NCBI RefSeq assembly: GCF_003058365.1
Contig: NZ_CP028858.1
Coordinates: 1,782,836 to 1,846,835 of the forward strand
Reading direction: 5' to 3'
Length of the DNA stretch: 64,000 bases
DNA from: Halococcoides cellulosivorans
Lineage (GTDB): Archaea > Halobacteriota > Halobacteria > Halobacteriales > Haloarculaceae
Of the stretch, positions 33,252 to 43,048 are shown piece after piece (within the stretch, counting starts at the first letter, position 1; each line of letters begins with the position of its first letter). Under the pieces are notes generated by a model. The model was not told the DNA's origin, did not search any database, and saw nothing but the letters and a program-made list of their open reading frames with translations. The position numbers were made by a program, and so were the translations under genes.

Positions 33252-34994
33252 GTGTTTCGCTCCTACGCGCGCTTTCTGAGAGTCGTCCGGCAGTTCCTCC
33301 CGCTGGCGATCGCGTACGCCCGGGATCGCCGGCGTTGGGTGCTCGTCGGCGGGTCGCGTCGCGTCGACGCCGACACGCAGCGCCGACGCGCCGAGCGCCT
33401 GCTGGACTCGATGCTCACGCTCGGGCCGACGTTCATCAAACTCGGGCAGTTGCTCTCGACACGCCCCGACGTCCTCCCGCCGGCGTACATCGAGGAGTTC
33501 ACGCGCCTGCAAGACGACGTGCCGCCCGCCGACTGGCCGGAAGCGAAAGCGATCCTCGAAGCCGACCTCGGCCCGATCGAAGAGGTGTTCACCGAATTCG
33601 ACACCGCCCCGATCAGTGGCGCGAGTCTCGGGCAGGTGTACGCCGCCGAAATCGACGGCGAGCCAGTCGCGGTGAAGGTCCGCCGGCCCGGCGTCGAAGA
33701 GTTGGTCGCCGCGGACCTGCGGGTGATCAAATGGCTGCTGCCGATCCTCCTGTATTTCGTCGACGACACCCGGTCCTTTTCGCTGGAGACGATGGCCGAG
33801 GAGTTCGAGCGCACCATCACCGAAGAGATGGACTACGAGCGCGAGGCGAGGATGTGTGCGGCGATCGGCGCGAACTTCGCCGACGACCCGGGCGTCGCGA
33901 TTCCCGACGTGTACGACGACTACTCGACCGATCGCGTCCTCGTCATGGAGTACGTCGACGGGACGAAAGTGACCGATCTGGACGACCTCGACGCGCGGGG
34001 GATCGACCGGACGGACCTGGCCGAGCGTCTCGAACGCACGTACTTCCAGATGATCGTCGACGACGGGGTCTACCAAGCCGATCCCCATCCCGGGAATCTC
34101 GCGGTGCAGGACGACGGCACGCTCGTCTTCTACGACTTCGGGATGAGTGGGCAGGTCGATTCTCGCGTGCGCGATCAGATCGTCGAATTCTACGTCGCCG
34201 TCGCAGAACAGGACATCGACGGGATCCTCGACGCGTTGATCCAGATGGGGACCCTGTCGCCCGAGGCCGATCGGCAGATCATGGCCGACGTCCTCGAACT
34301 CGCGATCGCTGACGCCCGCGGTGAGGAGATCGATCAGTACCGCGTCCAGGAGATCGTCCAGCGCATCGAGGACACCATCTACGAGTTCCCCTTTCGGTTG
34401 CCCCCGAATCTCGCGCTCGTCTTGCGCGTCGCGACCGTCGTCGAGGGCGTCTGTGTCACCCTCGATCCCGGGTTCGATTTCATCGCAGTCGCGACCGAGT
34501 ACCTGGCCGACGAGGGCCACCTCCAGCGCGGTGTCGAGCGGGCCGCTCGCGACGCCGGCCGAGACCTGCGGGCAGCGGGCGAGGCGCTGGTGTCGGTGCC
34601 GCCGAAACTCGATCGCACACTCGACCGGATCGACCGCGACGCCCTGACGCTCACCGCGACGATCGACGACGAGAACGGCCACATCGAGCGTCTGGGCGCC
34701 CGGATCACCCTCGGGATGGTCGCCGCCGCGGGCGTGCTCTCGACGGCGATCCTCCAGGCGTTCGGCACACAGATCACCACGCTGTTTGCGGCACTGGGCA
34801 CGCTCGTCGTCGGGATCGCCCTGTATCGATCGTTCCGCAAGCAGCGTGGGATCCGGGCGAAACCGCAGTTCACCCGTCAGAACCTGGGCGCAGGCGACGG
34901 AATCGGCGGAGACAGGACCCACGACGGGACACGTGCAGACGACGAACCGATCGCTGGCGATACGAACGGCGACGAGTCGTTCCGCGGCTCTTAA
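33252..34994 (+). CDS. ABC1/UbiB/AarF family protein kinase-like ATPase
   Basis: 580 residues, starting at GTG 33252. Atypical kinase motifs: FIKLGQLLSTRPDVLP (KxGQ), the Ala-rich loop ISGASLGQVYAA, catalytic Lys in VAVKVRRPG, VMEYVDGTKV hinge, DGVYQADPHPGNLAV catalytic loop, and FYDFGMSG (DFG). Two predicted C-terminal helices (MVAAAGVLSTAILQAFGTQITTLFAALGTLVVGIALY) anchor it to the membrane. Family members support isoprenoid quinone synthesis; here the lipid target would be menaquinone. C-terminal tail is hydrophilic. Confidence 0.9.
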   Translation: MFRSYARFLRVVRQFLPLAIAYARDRRRWVLVGGSRRVDADTQRRRAERLLDSMLTLGPTFIKLGQLLSTRPDVLPPAYIEEFTRLQDDVPPADWPEAKAILEADLGPIEEVFTEFDTAPISGASLGQVYAAEIDGEPVAVKVRRPGVEELVAADLRVIKWLLPILLYFVDDTRSFSLETMAEEFERTITEEMDYEREARMCAAIGANFADDPGVAIPDVYDDYSTDRVLVMEYVDGTKVTDLDDLDARGIDRTDLAERLERTYFQMIVDDGVYQADPHPGNLAVQDDGTLVFYDFGMSGQVDSRVRDQIVEFYVAVAEQDIDGILDALIQMGTLSPEADRQIMADVLELAIADARGEEIDQYRVQEIVQRIEDTIYEFPFRLPPNLALVLRVATVVEGVCVTLDPGFDFIAVATEYLADEGHLQRGVERAARDAGRDLRAAGEALVSVPPKLDRTLDRIDRDALTLTATIDDENGHIERLGARITLGMVAAAGVLSTAILQAFGTQITTLFAALGTLVVGIALYRSFRKQRGIRAKPQFTRQNLGAGDGIGGDRTHDGTRADDEPIAGDTNGDESFRGS

Positions 34995-35019
34995 ACCCAC
35001 ACCACACGAACGAGGTGGT

Positions 35020-35553
35020 ATGTCAGTCCCAGGCGTGCCGACCGACGACGACCCGGAACTCGAACTGCCCTGTGGCGAGACCGTCGACGTCCGCGAGTTC
35101 GATCTGAACACCAGCGAGATCGACTGTGAGTGTGGCGAAGCCCACGGTGTCGTCTACGACACCGATCCGCTCACCCGGTTCATCCCCGAGCAGATGGCCC
35201 ACACACTCGAAGAGACCGTCAAGCCCCGCGAGACCGACCACACGTTCGGAACGCTCCACGCGGTGGGGATGCTCGCAGACGAAGTCCCCCAGACGGTCGC
35301 CTCGACCGACGCCTCCGAGATTGGCGAGGTCGGGTTCAACTACGTCTGGGTGAGCGACTTCACCGCTCGCGAGGTCCACGTGCTGCTCGTCCAGTTGCTG
35401 GTCGACCTGATGGATCACGCCGTCGACCAGGTCGGTGACGACTCGATCAAATCCGCGTTCGCTGAACGGCTCGACGGCCTCGACGTCGAGGAGTTCGTCG
35501 ACGAGTACCGCACCCAGCGGTCGTTCGACGGGCCCGACGACACCGCCGTTTAG
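35020..35553 (+). CDS. DUF5815 family protein
   Basis: 177 residues from ATG 35020 (MSVPGVPTDDDPELELP), with a TATA-like TCTTAAAC 24-31 bp upstream, so leaderless. N-terminal region has LPCGETVDVREF...DCECGEAHGVV with three cysteines in a possible metal site; then a helical body LTRFIPEQMAHTLEETVKPRE and HVLLVQLLVDLMDHAVDQV. Conserved in haloarchaea under DUF5815, as I recall; function unknown. Confidence 0.7.
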   Translation: MSVPGVPTDDDPELELPCGETVDVREFDLNTSEIDCECGEAHGVVYDTDPLTRFIPEQMAHTLEETVKPRETDHTFGTLHAVGMLADEVPQTVASTDASEIGEVGFNYVWVSDFTAREVHVLLVQLLVDLMDHAVDQVGDDSIKSAFAERLDGLDVEEFVDEYRTQRSFDGPDDTAV

Positions 35554-35600
35554 GGCGGGGCTCCCAAACGCTCTTATCGGTCGGCGGTCCGTTCCCGAGT

Positions 35601-36431
35601 ATGGCCCCGACCGTCGACCTGCCGACCGGCGCGATGCCCCAACTCGGCCTCGGAACGTACAAACTCCACGACGAGACAGTTCGCGAGGTGCTCGACACCG
35701 CGTACGACGCGGGCTATCGCCACGTCGACACCGCCGAGGGCTACGGCAACGAAGCCGCGCTCGGTGACGCGCTCGCGAGCTACGACCGCGACGACTTTTG
35801 GATCACCTCGAAGGTCTTGCCCTCGAATCTGAACTACGAGTCCGTGATCGACGCCTGCCAGGCCAGCCTCGACCGGTTGGGCATCGACACGCTCGATCTG
35901 TATCTCGTCCACTGGCCGAACCCGGCGATCTCGTTGCGCGAGACCCTCGACGCGATGGCGACACTCGTCGATCGCGGCCTCGTCCGTAACGTCGGCGTCT
36001 CGAATTTCACGGCCTACCAGCTCCGGGCCGCCCGGCGGATCAGTCCGGTCCCGATCGCCGTCGATCAAGTCGAGTTCCACCCCTACTATCAGCAAGAACG
36101 CGTGCGCGAAGAGGTGGCCGACGGCTCGATCGCACTCGAAGCGGCGGCCCCGCTCGCCCGCGCGGCGGTGTTCGACGACCCGACGATCACCGAGATTGCC
36201 GAGCGATACGATCGTACGCCCGCCCAGATCACGCTGCGGTGGGCGATCGAGCACGGCGCGACGGTCATCCCCCGATCGTCGACGCCCGATCACGTCCGAG
36301 CGAACGCGGACGTGCTCGACTGGTCGCTCGACGATCGGGACGTGGGGGCGATCGACGATATCGCGACCCGCGAGTCGGCGTACTACGAGGGGTTCGACTT
36401 CACAGGCGAGACGTACGGTATCGCTGAATAA
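35601..36431 (+). CDS. Aldo/keto reductase
   Basis: 276 residues, homologous to 17685. Catalytic tetrad: GYRHVDTAEGYGNEAALG (Asp, Tyr), WITSKV (Lys), LDLYLVHWPNP (His). NADPH site IPRSSTPDHVRAN near the C-terminus. Length and motifs fit diketo-gulonate reductase/oxidoreductase types. Followed 38 bp later by the GH3 gene, possibly transcribed together. Confidence 0.92.
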   Translation: MAPTVDLPTGAMPQLGLGTYKLHDETVREVLDTAYDAGYRHVDTAEGYGNEAALGDALASYDRDDFWITSKVLPSNLNYESVIDACQASLDRLGIDTLDLYLVHWPNPAISLRETLDAMATLVDRGLVRNVGVSNFTAYQLRAARRISPVPIAVDQVEFHPYYQQERVREEVADGSIALEAAAPLARAAVFDDPTITEIAERYDRTPAQITLRWAIEHGATVIPRSSTPDHVRANADVLDWSLDDRDVGAIDDIATRESAYYEGFDFTGETYGIAE

Positions 36432-36468
36432 GCGAACGATCAAATGGATCGCGGGCCGAGCGACGCGC

Positions 36469-38721
36469 ATGCACGCAGCGGACGCCGCGCCCGCGATCGA
36501 CGCCCTCCTCGATCGGATGACGCTGGCCGAGCAGTGCGCCCAACTCGTCGGTGTCCGCCCGTGCGATCTGGCCGATTCGGAGGGGCGATTCGACCCCGAG
36601 CGGGCCGCCGAGGCGATTCCCCACGGCGTCGGGCACGTCGCCCGCATCGGCGGGTGGGCCGGACGCGAGCCACGCGACGCTGCCGCGTTCGCGAATTCCG
36701 TCCAGCGGTTCTGTCGCGAGGAGACTCGCCACGGGATTCCCGCGATTCCCCACGAGGAGTGTCTCTGTGGCTACATGGGCCCGGGCGGGACGGTCGTCCC
36801 GCAGGCGATCGGGATGGCCGCGACCTTCGATCCCGACCTCCTCCGGGCGACGACCGACGCGATCGGGGCGGAACTCGCGGGGATCGGCTGTCGACAGGCG
36901 CTCTCGCCCGTGTTGGACGTGGGTCGAGACCCCCGATTCGGGCGGATCGAGGAGACGTTCGGAGAGTCGCCCGCACTGATCGAGGTGATGGCGACGGCGT
37001 TCGTCGATGGGATCCAGGACGGCGACGGGCCCGCACTCGGCGCGACGGTCAAGCACTTTATCGGGCACGGGACCCCGTCGGGTGGGCGGTCGCGTGCGTC
37101 GGTCTCGGTCGGCCCGCGTGACCTCCGGGCCGTCCACGCACGACCGTTCGAGACGGTGATCGCCGCGGCCGACCCCGACGGCGCGATGAACGCGTACAAC
37201 GACGTCGACGGACGGCCCTGCGGGGGCGCCCCAGAGCTTCTTGAGGGCCTGCTCCGCGACGACCTGGGCTTCGATGGCACGGTCGTCTCCGACTATTTCA
37301 GCGTCCCGCAACTCGCCTCGGTCCACGGCGTCGCGAGCGACGATCGCGAGGCGGCCCGACAGGCACTCACCGCCGGGATCGACGTGGAACTGCCCGAAGC
37401 CGACGCCTATCGCGCCCTCGAAGCGAGCGTCGAGAGCGGCGATCTCGACCGCTCGGTCGTGCGGCGGTCCTGTCGGCGCGTCCTCGAACAGAAGGCCGCG
37501 CTCGGCCTGTTCGCGGATCCCACGATCGACGCCGAGCGGGCGAGCGATCGCGTCGGGGCCGAGCGCACCCGCCAACTGGCCCAGCGAGCGGCCCGCGAGA
37601 GCGTCACGATCGTCGAGTCGGGCCCGCTCCCGATCGACGATCCCGACCGTATCGCCGTCGTCGGGCCCCAGGCCGACGCGACAGTCGGCCTCCTGGGTGA
37701 TTACGCCTACCCGGTCCACATGGAGGATCCGGACGCGTGTGCCGTGGTCTCGCCGGTGGAGGGGCTGCGTCGCACCGTCGACGCCCGAATCGACCACGCG
37801 CCTGGCTGTCCGCTGCTCGACGACGATCGGTCGGGCATCGAGGAGGCGCGATCGGTCGCCGCCGACGCGGATCTCGCGATCGCGGTCGTCGGCGCGCGCT
37901 CGGGGCTGTTCGCCGCCGAGACCGAAGACGGCGAGTACACCGGCCTGGCGAGCGCGGGCGAGGGGATCTCGCGGTCGGGGCTGGGCCTGCCGGGCGTCCA
38001 GCCGGAGTTGCTCGACGCACTCGCCGCGGTCGACACCCCCACCGTCGCAGTCGTCGTCGCGGGCCGCCCACTCAGGGTCGACGCGGCGGTCGACGGCCTC
38101 GTCTACGCCTGGCTGCCCGGCGAACGCGGCGGCCTGGGCCTCGCGGAGGCGCTCGCTGGGACCGACCCCGGCGGGCGACTCCCGGTATCGATCCCCCGAT
38201 CGGCGGGTCACGTCCCCGCCCATCACGCCCGCCGGCCGCAGTCGGGCCCCGCGGGCTACCGGTTCGGACCGGGCGATCCCGCCCACGCGTTCGGCGCTGG
38301 CGAGAGCTACGCGACGATCGAATACGGCCCGCTGGAGGCCCCCGACGCGAGCGAGACGACGGCGCCGCTCGAACTCGCGACGACGGTCACGAACGTCTCC
38401 GATCGCCCGGGGGTCGCGGTTCCACAGGTGTACGCCACCGATCTGCCGGGCGATCGCACCAGCCCCGAGCGTGAGCTCTGCGGGTTCGCTCGGGTCGACC
38501 TCGATCCCGGCGCGTCGAAGCGCGTCTCCTGGTCGATCCCAGCGGTCGCGCTGGCCGACTACGACGCCGACGTGGAGCGGGTGCTCCACCCCGGACCCGC
38601 AACGATCGCACTCGGCCGGTCGAGTGCCGACCTCGTCGATCGGCAGTCATTCGACCTGACTGGCGACCCAGCACGGCTCCCGCCGGGTCGCGATCATCGG
38701 GCGACAGTCACGATCGAGTGA
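36469..38721 (+). CDS. Glycoside hydrolase family 3 (beta-glucosidase-like)
   Basis: 750 residues from ATG 36469 (MHAADAAPAIDALLDRM). The (beta/alpha)8 domain includes EDCH-like HGIPAIPHEECLCGYMGPGGTVVPQ, ATVKHFIGHG, and nucleophile Asp275 in TVVSDYFSV. The second alpha/beta sandwich domain starts near residue 370 and a fibronectin type III-like domain ends the protein (TVTNVSDRPGVAVPQVYATD). No signal peptide, so it is probably intracellular. Hydrolyses beta-glucosides or xylosides; substrate unknown. Preceded by an aldo/keto reductase. Confidence 0.92.
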   Translation: MHAADAAPAIDALLDRMTLAEQCAQLVGVRPCDLADSEGRFDPERAAEAIPHGVGHVARIGGWAGREPRDAAAFANSVQRFCREETRHGIPAIPHEECLCGYMGPGGTVVPQAIGMAATFDPDLLRATTDAIGAELAGIGCRQALSPVLDVGRDPRFGRIEETFGESPALIEVMATAFVDGIQDGDGPALGATVKHFIGHGTPSGGRSRASVSVGPRDLRAVHARPFETVIAAADPDGAMNAYNDVDGRPCGGAPELLEGLLRDDLGFDGTVVSDYFSVPQLASVHGVASDDREAARQALTAGIDVELPEADAYRALEASVESGDLDRSVVRRSCRRVLEQKAALGLFADPTIDAERASDRVGAERTRQLAQRAARESVTIVESGPLPIDDPDRIAVVGPQADATVGLLGDYAYPVHMEDPDACAVVSPVEGLRRTVDARIDHAPGCPLLDDDRSGIEEARSVAADADLAIAVVGARSGLFAAETEDGEYTGLASAGEGISRSGLGLPGVQPELLDALAAVDTPTVAVVVAGRPLRVDAAVDGLVYAWLPGERGGLGLAEALAGTDPGGRLPVSIPRSAGHVPAHHARRPQSGPAGYRFGPGDPAHAFGAGESYATIEYGPLEAPDASETTAPLELATTVTNVSDRPGVAVPQVYATDLPGDRTSPERELCGFARVDLDPGASKRVSWSIPAVALADYDADVERVLHPGPATIALGRSSADLVDRQSFDLTGDPARLPPGRDHRATVTIE

Positions 38722-38748
38722 GTGGCCGTCACACCAATGACGGTCGAG

Positions 38749-40065
38749 TCACCACGCCTCGGGCCAGACGCCTGCCGTGCGCATCCGGTCGGACAGGCCC
38801 GTCTCCTCGAAGCCCGCCCGGATCGCGTCGGGGTCGCGCCGCGGGACGCGCGTGTCGAGCAACCGGCGGACGGCCACCGCCGCGACCATCGCGTGATCGC
38901 GGACGGTCGCGATCGAGACCTTCTCGCGGGTGTCGGCGGCAGTGTGGGTGACGCCGCGCTCCCAGCGATCGGTCCGCCCGCCGGGTCGAGTGCTGTGAAA
39001 CTGCAGTGCCGGGACGCCACGCCGGAGAAAGGGCCAGTGATCGCTGTACGGGTGGGTCCGGGTCACCCGATCGATCGGCCGGTCGAGATCACGCGCGACG
39101 CCGGCGATCAGGTCGTCGAGCGCGTCCGACCCGTGGGTGATCGCCTTCGGGCGGGGGTGCCGGCCGATCCCGTCGCAGTTGACGACCGCGCGAATCCGGT
39201 CGGTGTCCATCGCGGCGGCCAGCGCCGCCGACCCGAGCAGGCCGACCTCCTCGCCGCCGACGGTCGCGACGTCGACGCCGAGCGGGAGATCGACGCCGAC
39301 GAGGGTCTCGACGACCGCGACCAGCGCGGCGACGCCGGCCCCGTTGTCGAGTGCGCCCTCACCGATCGCGTGAGCGTCGTGGTGGGCGACGACGAGGACG
39401 CGATCCGCGGTGTCGGGGCCGATCCGCCCGCGCACGAGGTGGGTCTCACCGTCCGTCAGACGAGCCGAGACCGACAGTTCGACCGGCCGGTCACGGCGGT
39501 CGAGCGTCGCGGCGGTCTCGTGGCTGATCCCCGCCGCGACCAGCGGGCCCGCCTGGCCCGTCCCGACGGTGCCGGTCGGGCGGAGTTGTCCGGGCCGGTC
39601 GCCCGCGAGGAGAAATCCCGCCGCACCGCGTTCGGCGGCCCGCCCCACGGCGGCGAGGCGGTGCGTGTCGCCGCCGGCCCGAGAGAGGGCGATCGCGCCG
39701 TCGAGATCGGCGTCGGCGTCGATCGATCGAACGGGGCCGATCACCGTCCCCGCCGGCGAGTAGGGGAGCGCGGTCGCCGCGTAGTGATCGGGCGTCGCGT
39801 CGCCCTGGGCGTCGATGCCGGCGCTCGCTGCGGGCGGATCGATCGCGAGCGACGCGCCATCGGCGTGCCAGACCTCGATCGGGACGGCCTCGCGACGCGT
39901 GTCGACCGCGCCCGCCCGGTCGAGGTGATCGAGAATGCGGTCGGCCGCGCGACGCTCGCCGTCGTGGCCCGCGACGCGGTCGAGTGCGACCAGATCGTCG
40001 AGGACGCGCCCCGGGAGTGGCGACTGCCAGACCCGGCCGAGCGCGCGGTCGAGGGCCGCGTTCAT
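38749..40065 (-). CDS. M28-family zinc aminopeptidase with PA domain
   Basis: 438 residues. Zn ligands appear in VVAHHDAHAIGEGALDNGAGVAALV (His and Asp), VGGEEVGLLGS (Glu), and VVNCDGIGRH (Asp), with His in PYSDHWPFLRRGVP. A PA-type insert at ~100-190. No signal peptide, so it is likely cytoplasmic. Convergent with GH3, 28 bp away. Confidence 0.88.
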   Translation of the reverse strand: MNAALDRALGRVWQSPLPGRVLDDLVALDRVAGHDGERRAADRILDHLDRAGAVDTRREAVPIEVWHADGASLAIDPPAASAGIDAQGDATPDHYAATALPYSPAGTVIGPVRSIDADADLDGAIALSRAGGDTHRLAAVGRAAERGAAGFLLAGDRPGQLRPTGTVGTGQAGPLVAAGISHETAATLDRRDRPVELSVSARLTDGETHLVRGRIGPDTADRVLVVAHHDAHAIGEGALDNGAGVAALVAVVETLVGVDLPLGVDVATVGGEEVGLLGSAALAAAMDTDRIRAVVNCDGIGRHPRPKAITHGSDALDDLIAGVARDLDRPIDRVTRTHPYSDHWPFLRRGVPALQFHSTRPGGRTDRWERGVTHTAADTREKVSIATVRDHAMVAAVAVRRLLDTRVPRRDPDAIRAGFEETGLSDRMRTAGVWPEAW

Positions 40066-40156
40066 GCCGGCCCATCGGGGGCCGTGACCTAAAGCCAGGG
40101 GGCGATCGTGGGCCCAGGATCGTCACTGCCAAACGACTGCCCTCGGAGGAGTTCGC

Positions 40157-40603
40157 ATGCGCGTGAGTGTCATCGGTGGGAGTTCGGTCGACGAGGAGAC
40201 CAGCGCGATCGCTCGCGAGGTGGGCCGATTACTGGCCGAGCACGGCCACACCGTCGTCTGTGGCGGGCGTGGCGGCGTGATGGCAGCGGTCTGTCGGGGT
40301 GCGAGCGAGGCCGGCGGGCAGACGATCGGCATTTTGCCCGGTGAGGACCGGAGCGCGGCCAACGAGTTCGTCGACACCGCGATCGCGACGGGGTTGGGCA
40401 ACGCCCGCAACGCGCTGGTCGTCATGAATGGCGACGCCGCGATCGCGATCGACGGGGCGACGGGCACGCTCTCGGAGATCGCCCTCGGACTCGACGCGGG
40501 CCGGCCCGTCGCGGGCCTGGACACCCACGACGTGGCGGGCGTCGCGGCCGTCGACACGCCCGCAGCGGCGGTCGACTACGTCGAGCGGGCTGGCCCGGAG
40601 TAG
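40157..40603 (+). CDS. TIGR00725/LOG-like family protein
   Basis: 148 residues. Rossmann-like with VSVIGGSS, CGGRGGVMAAV, GNARNALVVMNGDAAIAIDGATGTLSEIALGLDAGRPV: the GGxGGxM and G-GTLSE motifs are those of the lysine decarboxylase-like/DprA-related TIGR00725 group. May bind nucleotide; substrate not known. Convergent with the DUF302 gene, separated by one base. Confidence 0.85.
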   Translation: MRVSVIGGSSVDEETSAIAREVGRLLAEHGHTVVCGGRGGVMAAVCRGASEAGGQTIGILPGEDRSAANEFVDTAIATGLGNARNALVVMNGDAAIAIDGATGTLSEIALGLDAGRPVAGLDTHDVAGVAAVDTPAAAVDYVERAGPE

Positions 40604-40604
40604 C

Positions 40605-41024
40605 TTAGACGCGGTCCTCGACGGTGTCGAGCGCGCGCTGGAGTCGGTCGTCGACCTCGGTCGCGATCGGATCGAGCGCATCGTTGTCAGCCAGGCCAAC
40701 GAGACGCTGTGGATCGACCGCCGCGACGACTACACCGTCGTCGGCCTCGTAGACGATCACGTTACACGGCAGCAACGCCCCGAGTTCGATCTCCTCGCGA
40801 AGCCCCTCGTGAGCCAGCGGCGGATTGCACGCCCCGAGAATGCGATACTGGCGGAACTGTTCGTCGAGTTTCGCCGCGAACGTTGCCTGCACGTCGATGT
40901 CCGAGAGGACACCGAAGCCTTCGTCGCCAAGTGCGTCGATCGTCGCCTCGACGACCGCGTCGAACTCGCCCGCGACCGTCGTTCGTGTCGTGTACGTCAC
41001 GTCTCTGGGTGTCGCCGTCACCAC
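40605..41024 (-). CDS. DUF302 family protein
   Basis: 139 residues. Typical wording DAVVEATIDALGDEGFGVLSDIDVQATFAAKLDEQFRQYRILGACNPPLAHEGLREEIELGALLPCNVIVYEADDGVVVAAVDPQRLVG; the GACNPP.A and LLPCNV blocks with two cysteines are the DUF302 marks. May bind a metal or thiol compound. No signal peptide. Divergent from pepF. Confidence 0.88.
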   Translation of the reverse strand: MVTATPRDVTYTTRTTVAGEFDAVVEATIDALGDEGFGVLSDIDVQATFAAKLDEQFRQYRILGACNPPLAHEGLREEIELGALLPCNVIVYEADDGVVVAAVDPQRLVGLADNDALDPIATEVDDRLQRALDTVEDRV

Positions 41025-41132
41025 CTAAAGGTTCGGTCGAGCGAGCACCCGGACCGGGCCCGACTGCAGCGGGCCGACCGACACGGACCCGACGGACGAC
41101 ACCCTTTACGTGCCAGCGATCCAGGCGGATCT

Positions 41133-42938
41133 ATGCCCACCGCCGACTCCCGTGAAGCGGTTCCGACCGAGTACACCTGGGATCTCGACGCACTGTACGC
41201 CGACCGCGAGGCCTGGGCGGCCGACATCGCGAGCGCTCGCGAGTCCATCGACGACCTCCGTGCGTTCGAGGGTCAGGTCGCAGACGATGCCGACAGCCTC
41301 GCCGCGACGCTCGAAACCTACGAGGAGTTGATGCGGACCGTCTCGAACGTCGCCTCCTACGCCCGGATGTGCCGGGACGAGGACACCCGCGACGACGACG
41401 CCCAGGCCATGCTCGCGGAGGCCCAGTCGCTGTCCGCGGCCGCGAGCGAGGCCGCGAGTTTCATCGAACCGGAACTCCAGCAGGCCGGCCGCGAGGTCGT
41501 CGAACCGTATCTCGCGACCGACGCGCTGGCCGAGTACGACCACTACCTCGACGACGTGCTCCGGATGGAGGCCCACACCCGATCGCCCGAGATCGAAGCG
41601 CTGCTCGCAGATCTGGGCGAAGTGCTCGGCTCGCCCGGTGAGATCTACGACACGCTCGCGAACGCCGACATGACGTTTCCGAGCGTCCCGGCCCCCGAGG
41701 GAGAGGACGGCGACGTGGAGATCACTCTCGACAATGTCACGACCCTGCTCCAGCGCCAGGACCGCGCGTTCCGCGAGCGCGTCCACGACGCCTTCTACGG
41801 GGAGTGGGCGACCGTTCACAACGCCGTCGGGACCGCGTATCACAAATCGGTGCTGACCGACGTGAAATCGGCTCGCGCTCGGGACTACGACTCCGCACTC
41901 GACGCTTCACTCGACGGCCCGAACGTCCCGGTGGACGTCTACGACACCCTCGTCGAGACGGTCCGGGATCGCCTCGACCCGCTGCATCGCCACGCCCGGT
42001 TCAAGGCCGACCACGTCGGGGCGGAGGCGCTCCGGCCCTGGGATTTCTACGTCCCACTGACCGAGACCGAAAGTCCGGAGATTCCCTACGAAGAGGCCTG
42101 CGAGCACGTCCTCGACGCGGTCGGCGTGCTCGGTGAGGAGTACCGCGAGCACTGCGCCGACGGCCTGGAGAATCGCTGGGTCGACGTCTACGAGACGCCG
42201 GGCAAGCGCGCCGGCGCCTACAGCGGCGGGACCTACGACAGCCAGCCGTACATCCTCATGAACTACCAGGACGACGTCTCCTCGATGTACACGCTGGCCC
42301 ACGAACTCGGCCACTCGATGCACTCGGAGTTGACCAGCGAGGCCCAGCCCTATATTTATGGCAGCTACGAGATCTTCGTCGCCGAGGTCGCGAGCACCGT
42401 CAACGAGGTCCTGCTGACGCGGCACCTGCTCGCCGAGAGCGACGACGACCGCCTGACCCGACACGTCCTCGATCAGTCGCTCGAACGGTTCCGCTCGACG
42501 CTGTTCCGCCAGACCATGTTCGCAGAGTTCGAACGGCAGGTTCACGCGACCGTCGAGGACGGCGACCCGATCACACCCGATCGGCTGGACGAGGCTTATC
42601 GCGACCTGAAAGCCGACTACTACGCGCCCGCGGAGTTGGACGAGCATATCGCACGGGAGTGGATGCGGATCCCGCACTTCTATCGGTCCTTCTACGTCTA
42701 CCAGTACGCCACGGGCCTGTCGGCGGCGGTCGCGATCGCAGACCGGATCGACGAAGAAGGAGCGGACGCCGCCGCGGCGTATCGGGACTTCCTCGCGCGC
42801 GGGTCGAGCGACTATCCGGTCGATCTCCTCCGATCGGTCGGCGTGGATCCGACGACCGCCGACCCCGTCGCGGCGGCGATCGACGCCTATTCGGACGCAC
42901 TCGACCGGATGGCCCGCGTCGCGGACCTGGACGGCTGA
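41133..42938 (+). CDS. pepF: Oligoendopeptidase F (M3B)
   Basis: 601 residues from ATG 41133 (MPTADSREAVPTEYTW). Zinc motif HELGHSMH in YTLAHELGHSMHSELTSEAQPYIYGSYEIFVAEVASTVNE, with the third ligand Glu in FVAEVAS. Length and the N-terminal TEYTWDLDALY pattern match PepF. Cytoplasmic; degrades peptides of 6-20 residues released by proteasomes, which suits the PAN gene that follows. Confidence 0.93.
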   Translation: MPTADSREAVPTEYTWDLDALYADREAWAADIASARESIDDLRAFEGQVADDADSLAATLETYEELMRTVSNVASYARMCRDEDTRDDDAQAMLAEAQSLSAAASEAASFIEPELQQAGREVVEPYLATDALAEYDHYLDDVLRMEAHTRSPEIEALLADLGEVLGSPGEIYDTLANADMTFPSVPAPEGEDGDVEITLDNVTTLLQRQDRAFRERVHDAFYGEWATVHNAVGTAYHKSVLTDVKSARARDYDSALDASLDGPNVPVDVYDTLVETVRDRLDPLHRHARFKADHVGAEALRPWDFYVPLTETESPEIPYEEACEHVLDAVGVLGEEYREHCADGLENRWVDVYETPGKRAGAYSGGTYDSQPYILMNYQDDVSSMYTLAHELGHSMHSELTSEAQPYIYGSYEIFVAEVASTVNEVLLTRHLLAESDDDRLTRHVLDQSLERFRSTLFRQTMFAEFERQVHATVEDGDPITPDRLDEAYRDLKADYYAPAELDEHIAREWMRIPHFYRSFYVYQYATGLSAAVAIADRIDEEGADAAAAYRDFLARGSSDYPVDLLRSVGVDPTTADPVAAAIDAYSDALDRMARVADLDG

Positions 42939-43048
42939 CCGAGTCCGCCGATCGTCGACGATCCGCCCGGCGGCAGTCGACTGTGACCTCGCCGGGTGAG
43001 ACGACCCAAAAGGCACTTTTTTCTTGGGTGGGTAGTTCGGGTAACCAG

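Noticed and set aside
31641..35111. Long antisense frame over mutY, hsp20 and the ABC1 kinase
   Set aside because: Same reason: antisense to recognisable proteins, with no motif of its own.
36400..38589. Long minus-strand frame opposite the GH3 gene
   Set aside because: The plus strand has clear GH3 motifs including the nucleophile; the opposite frame has none.
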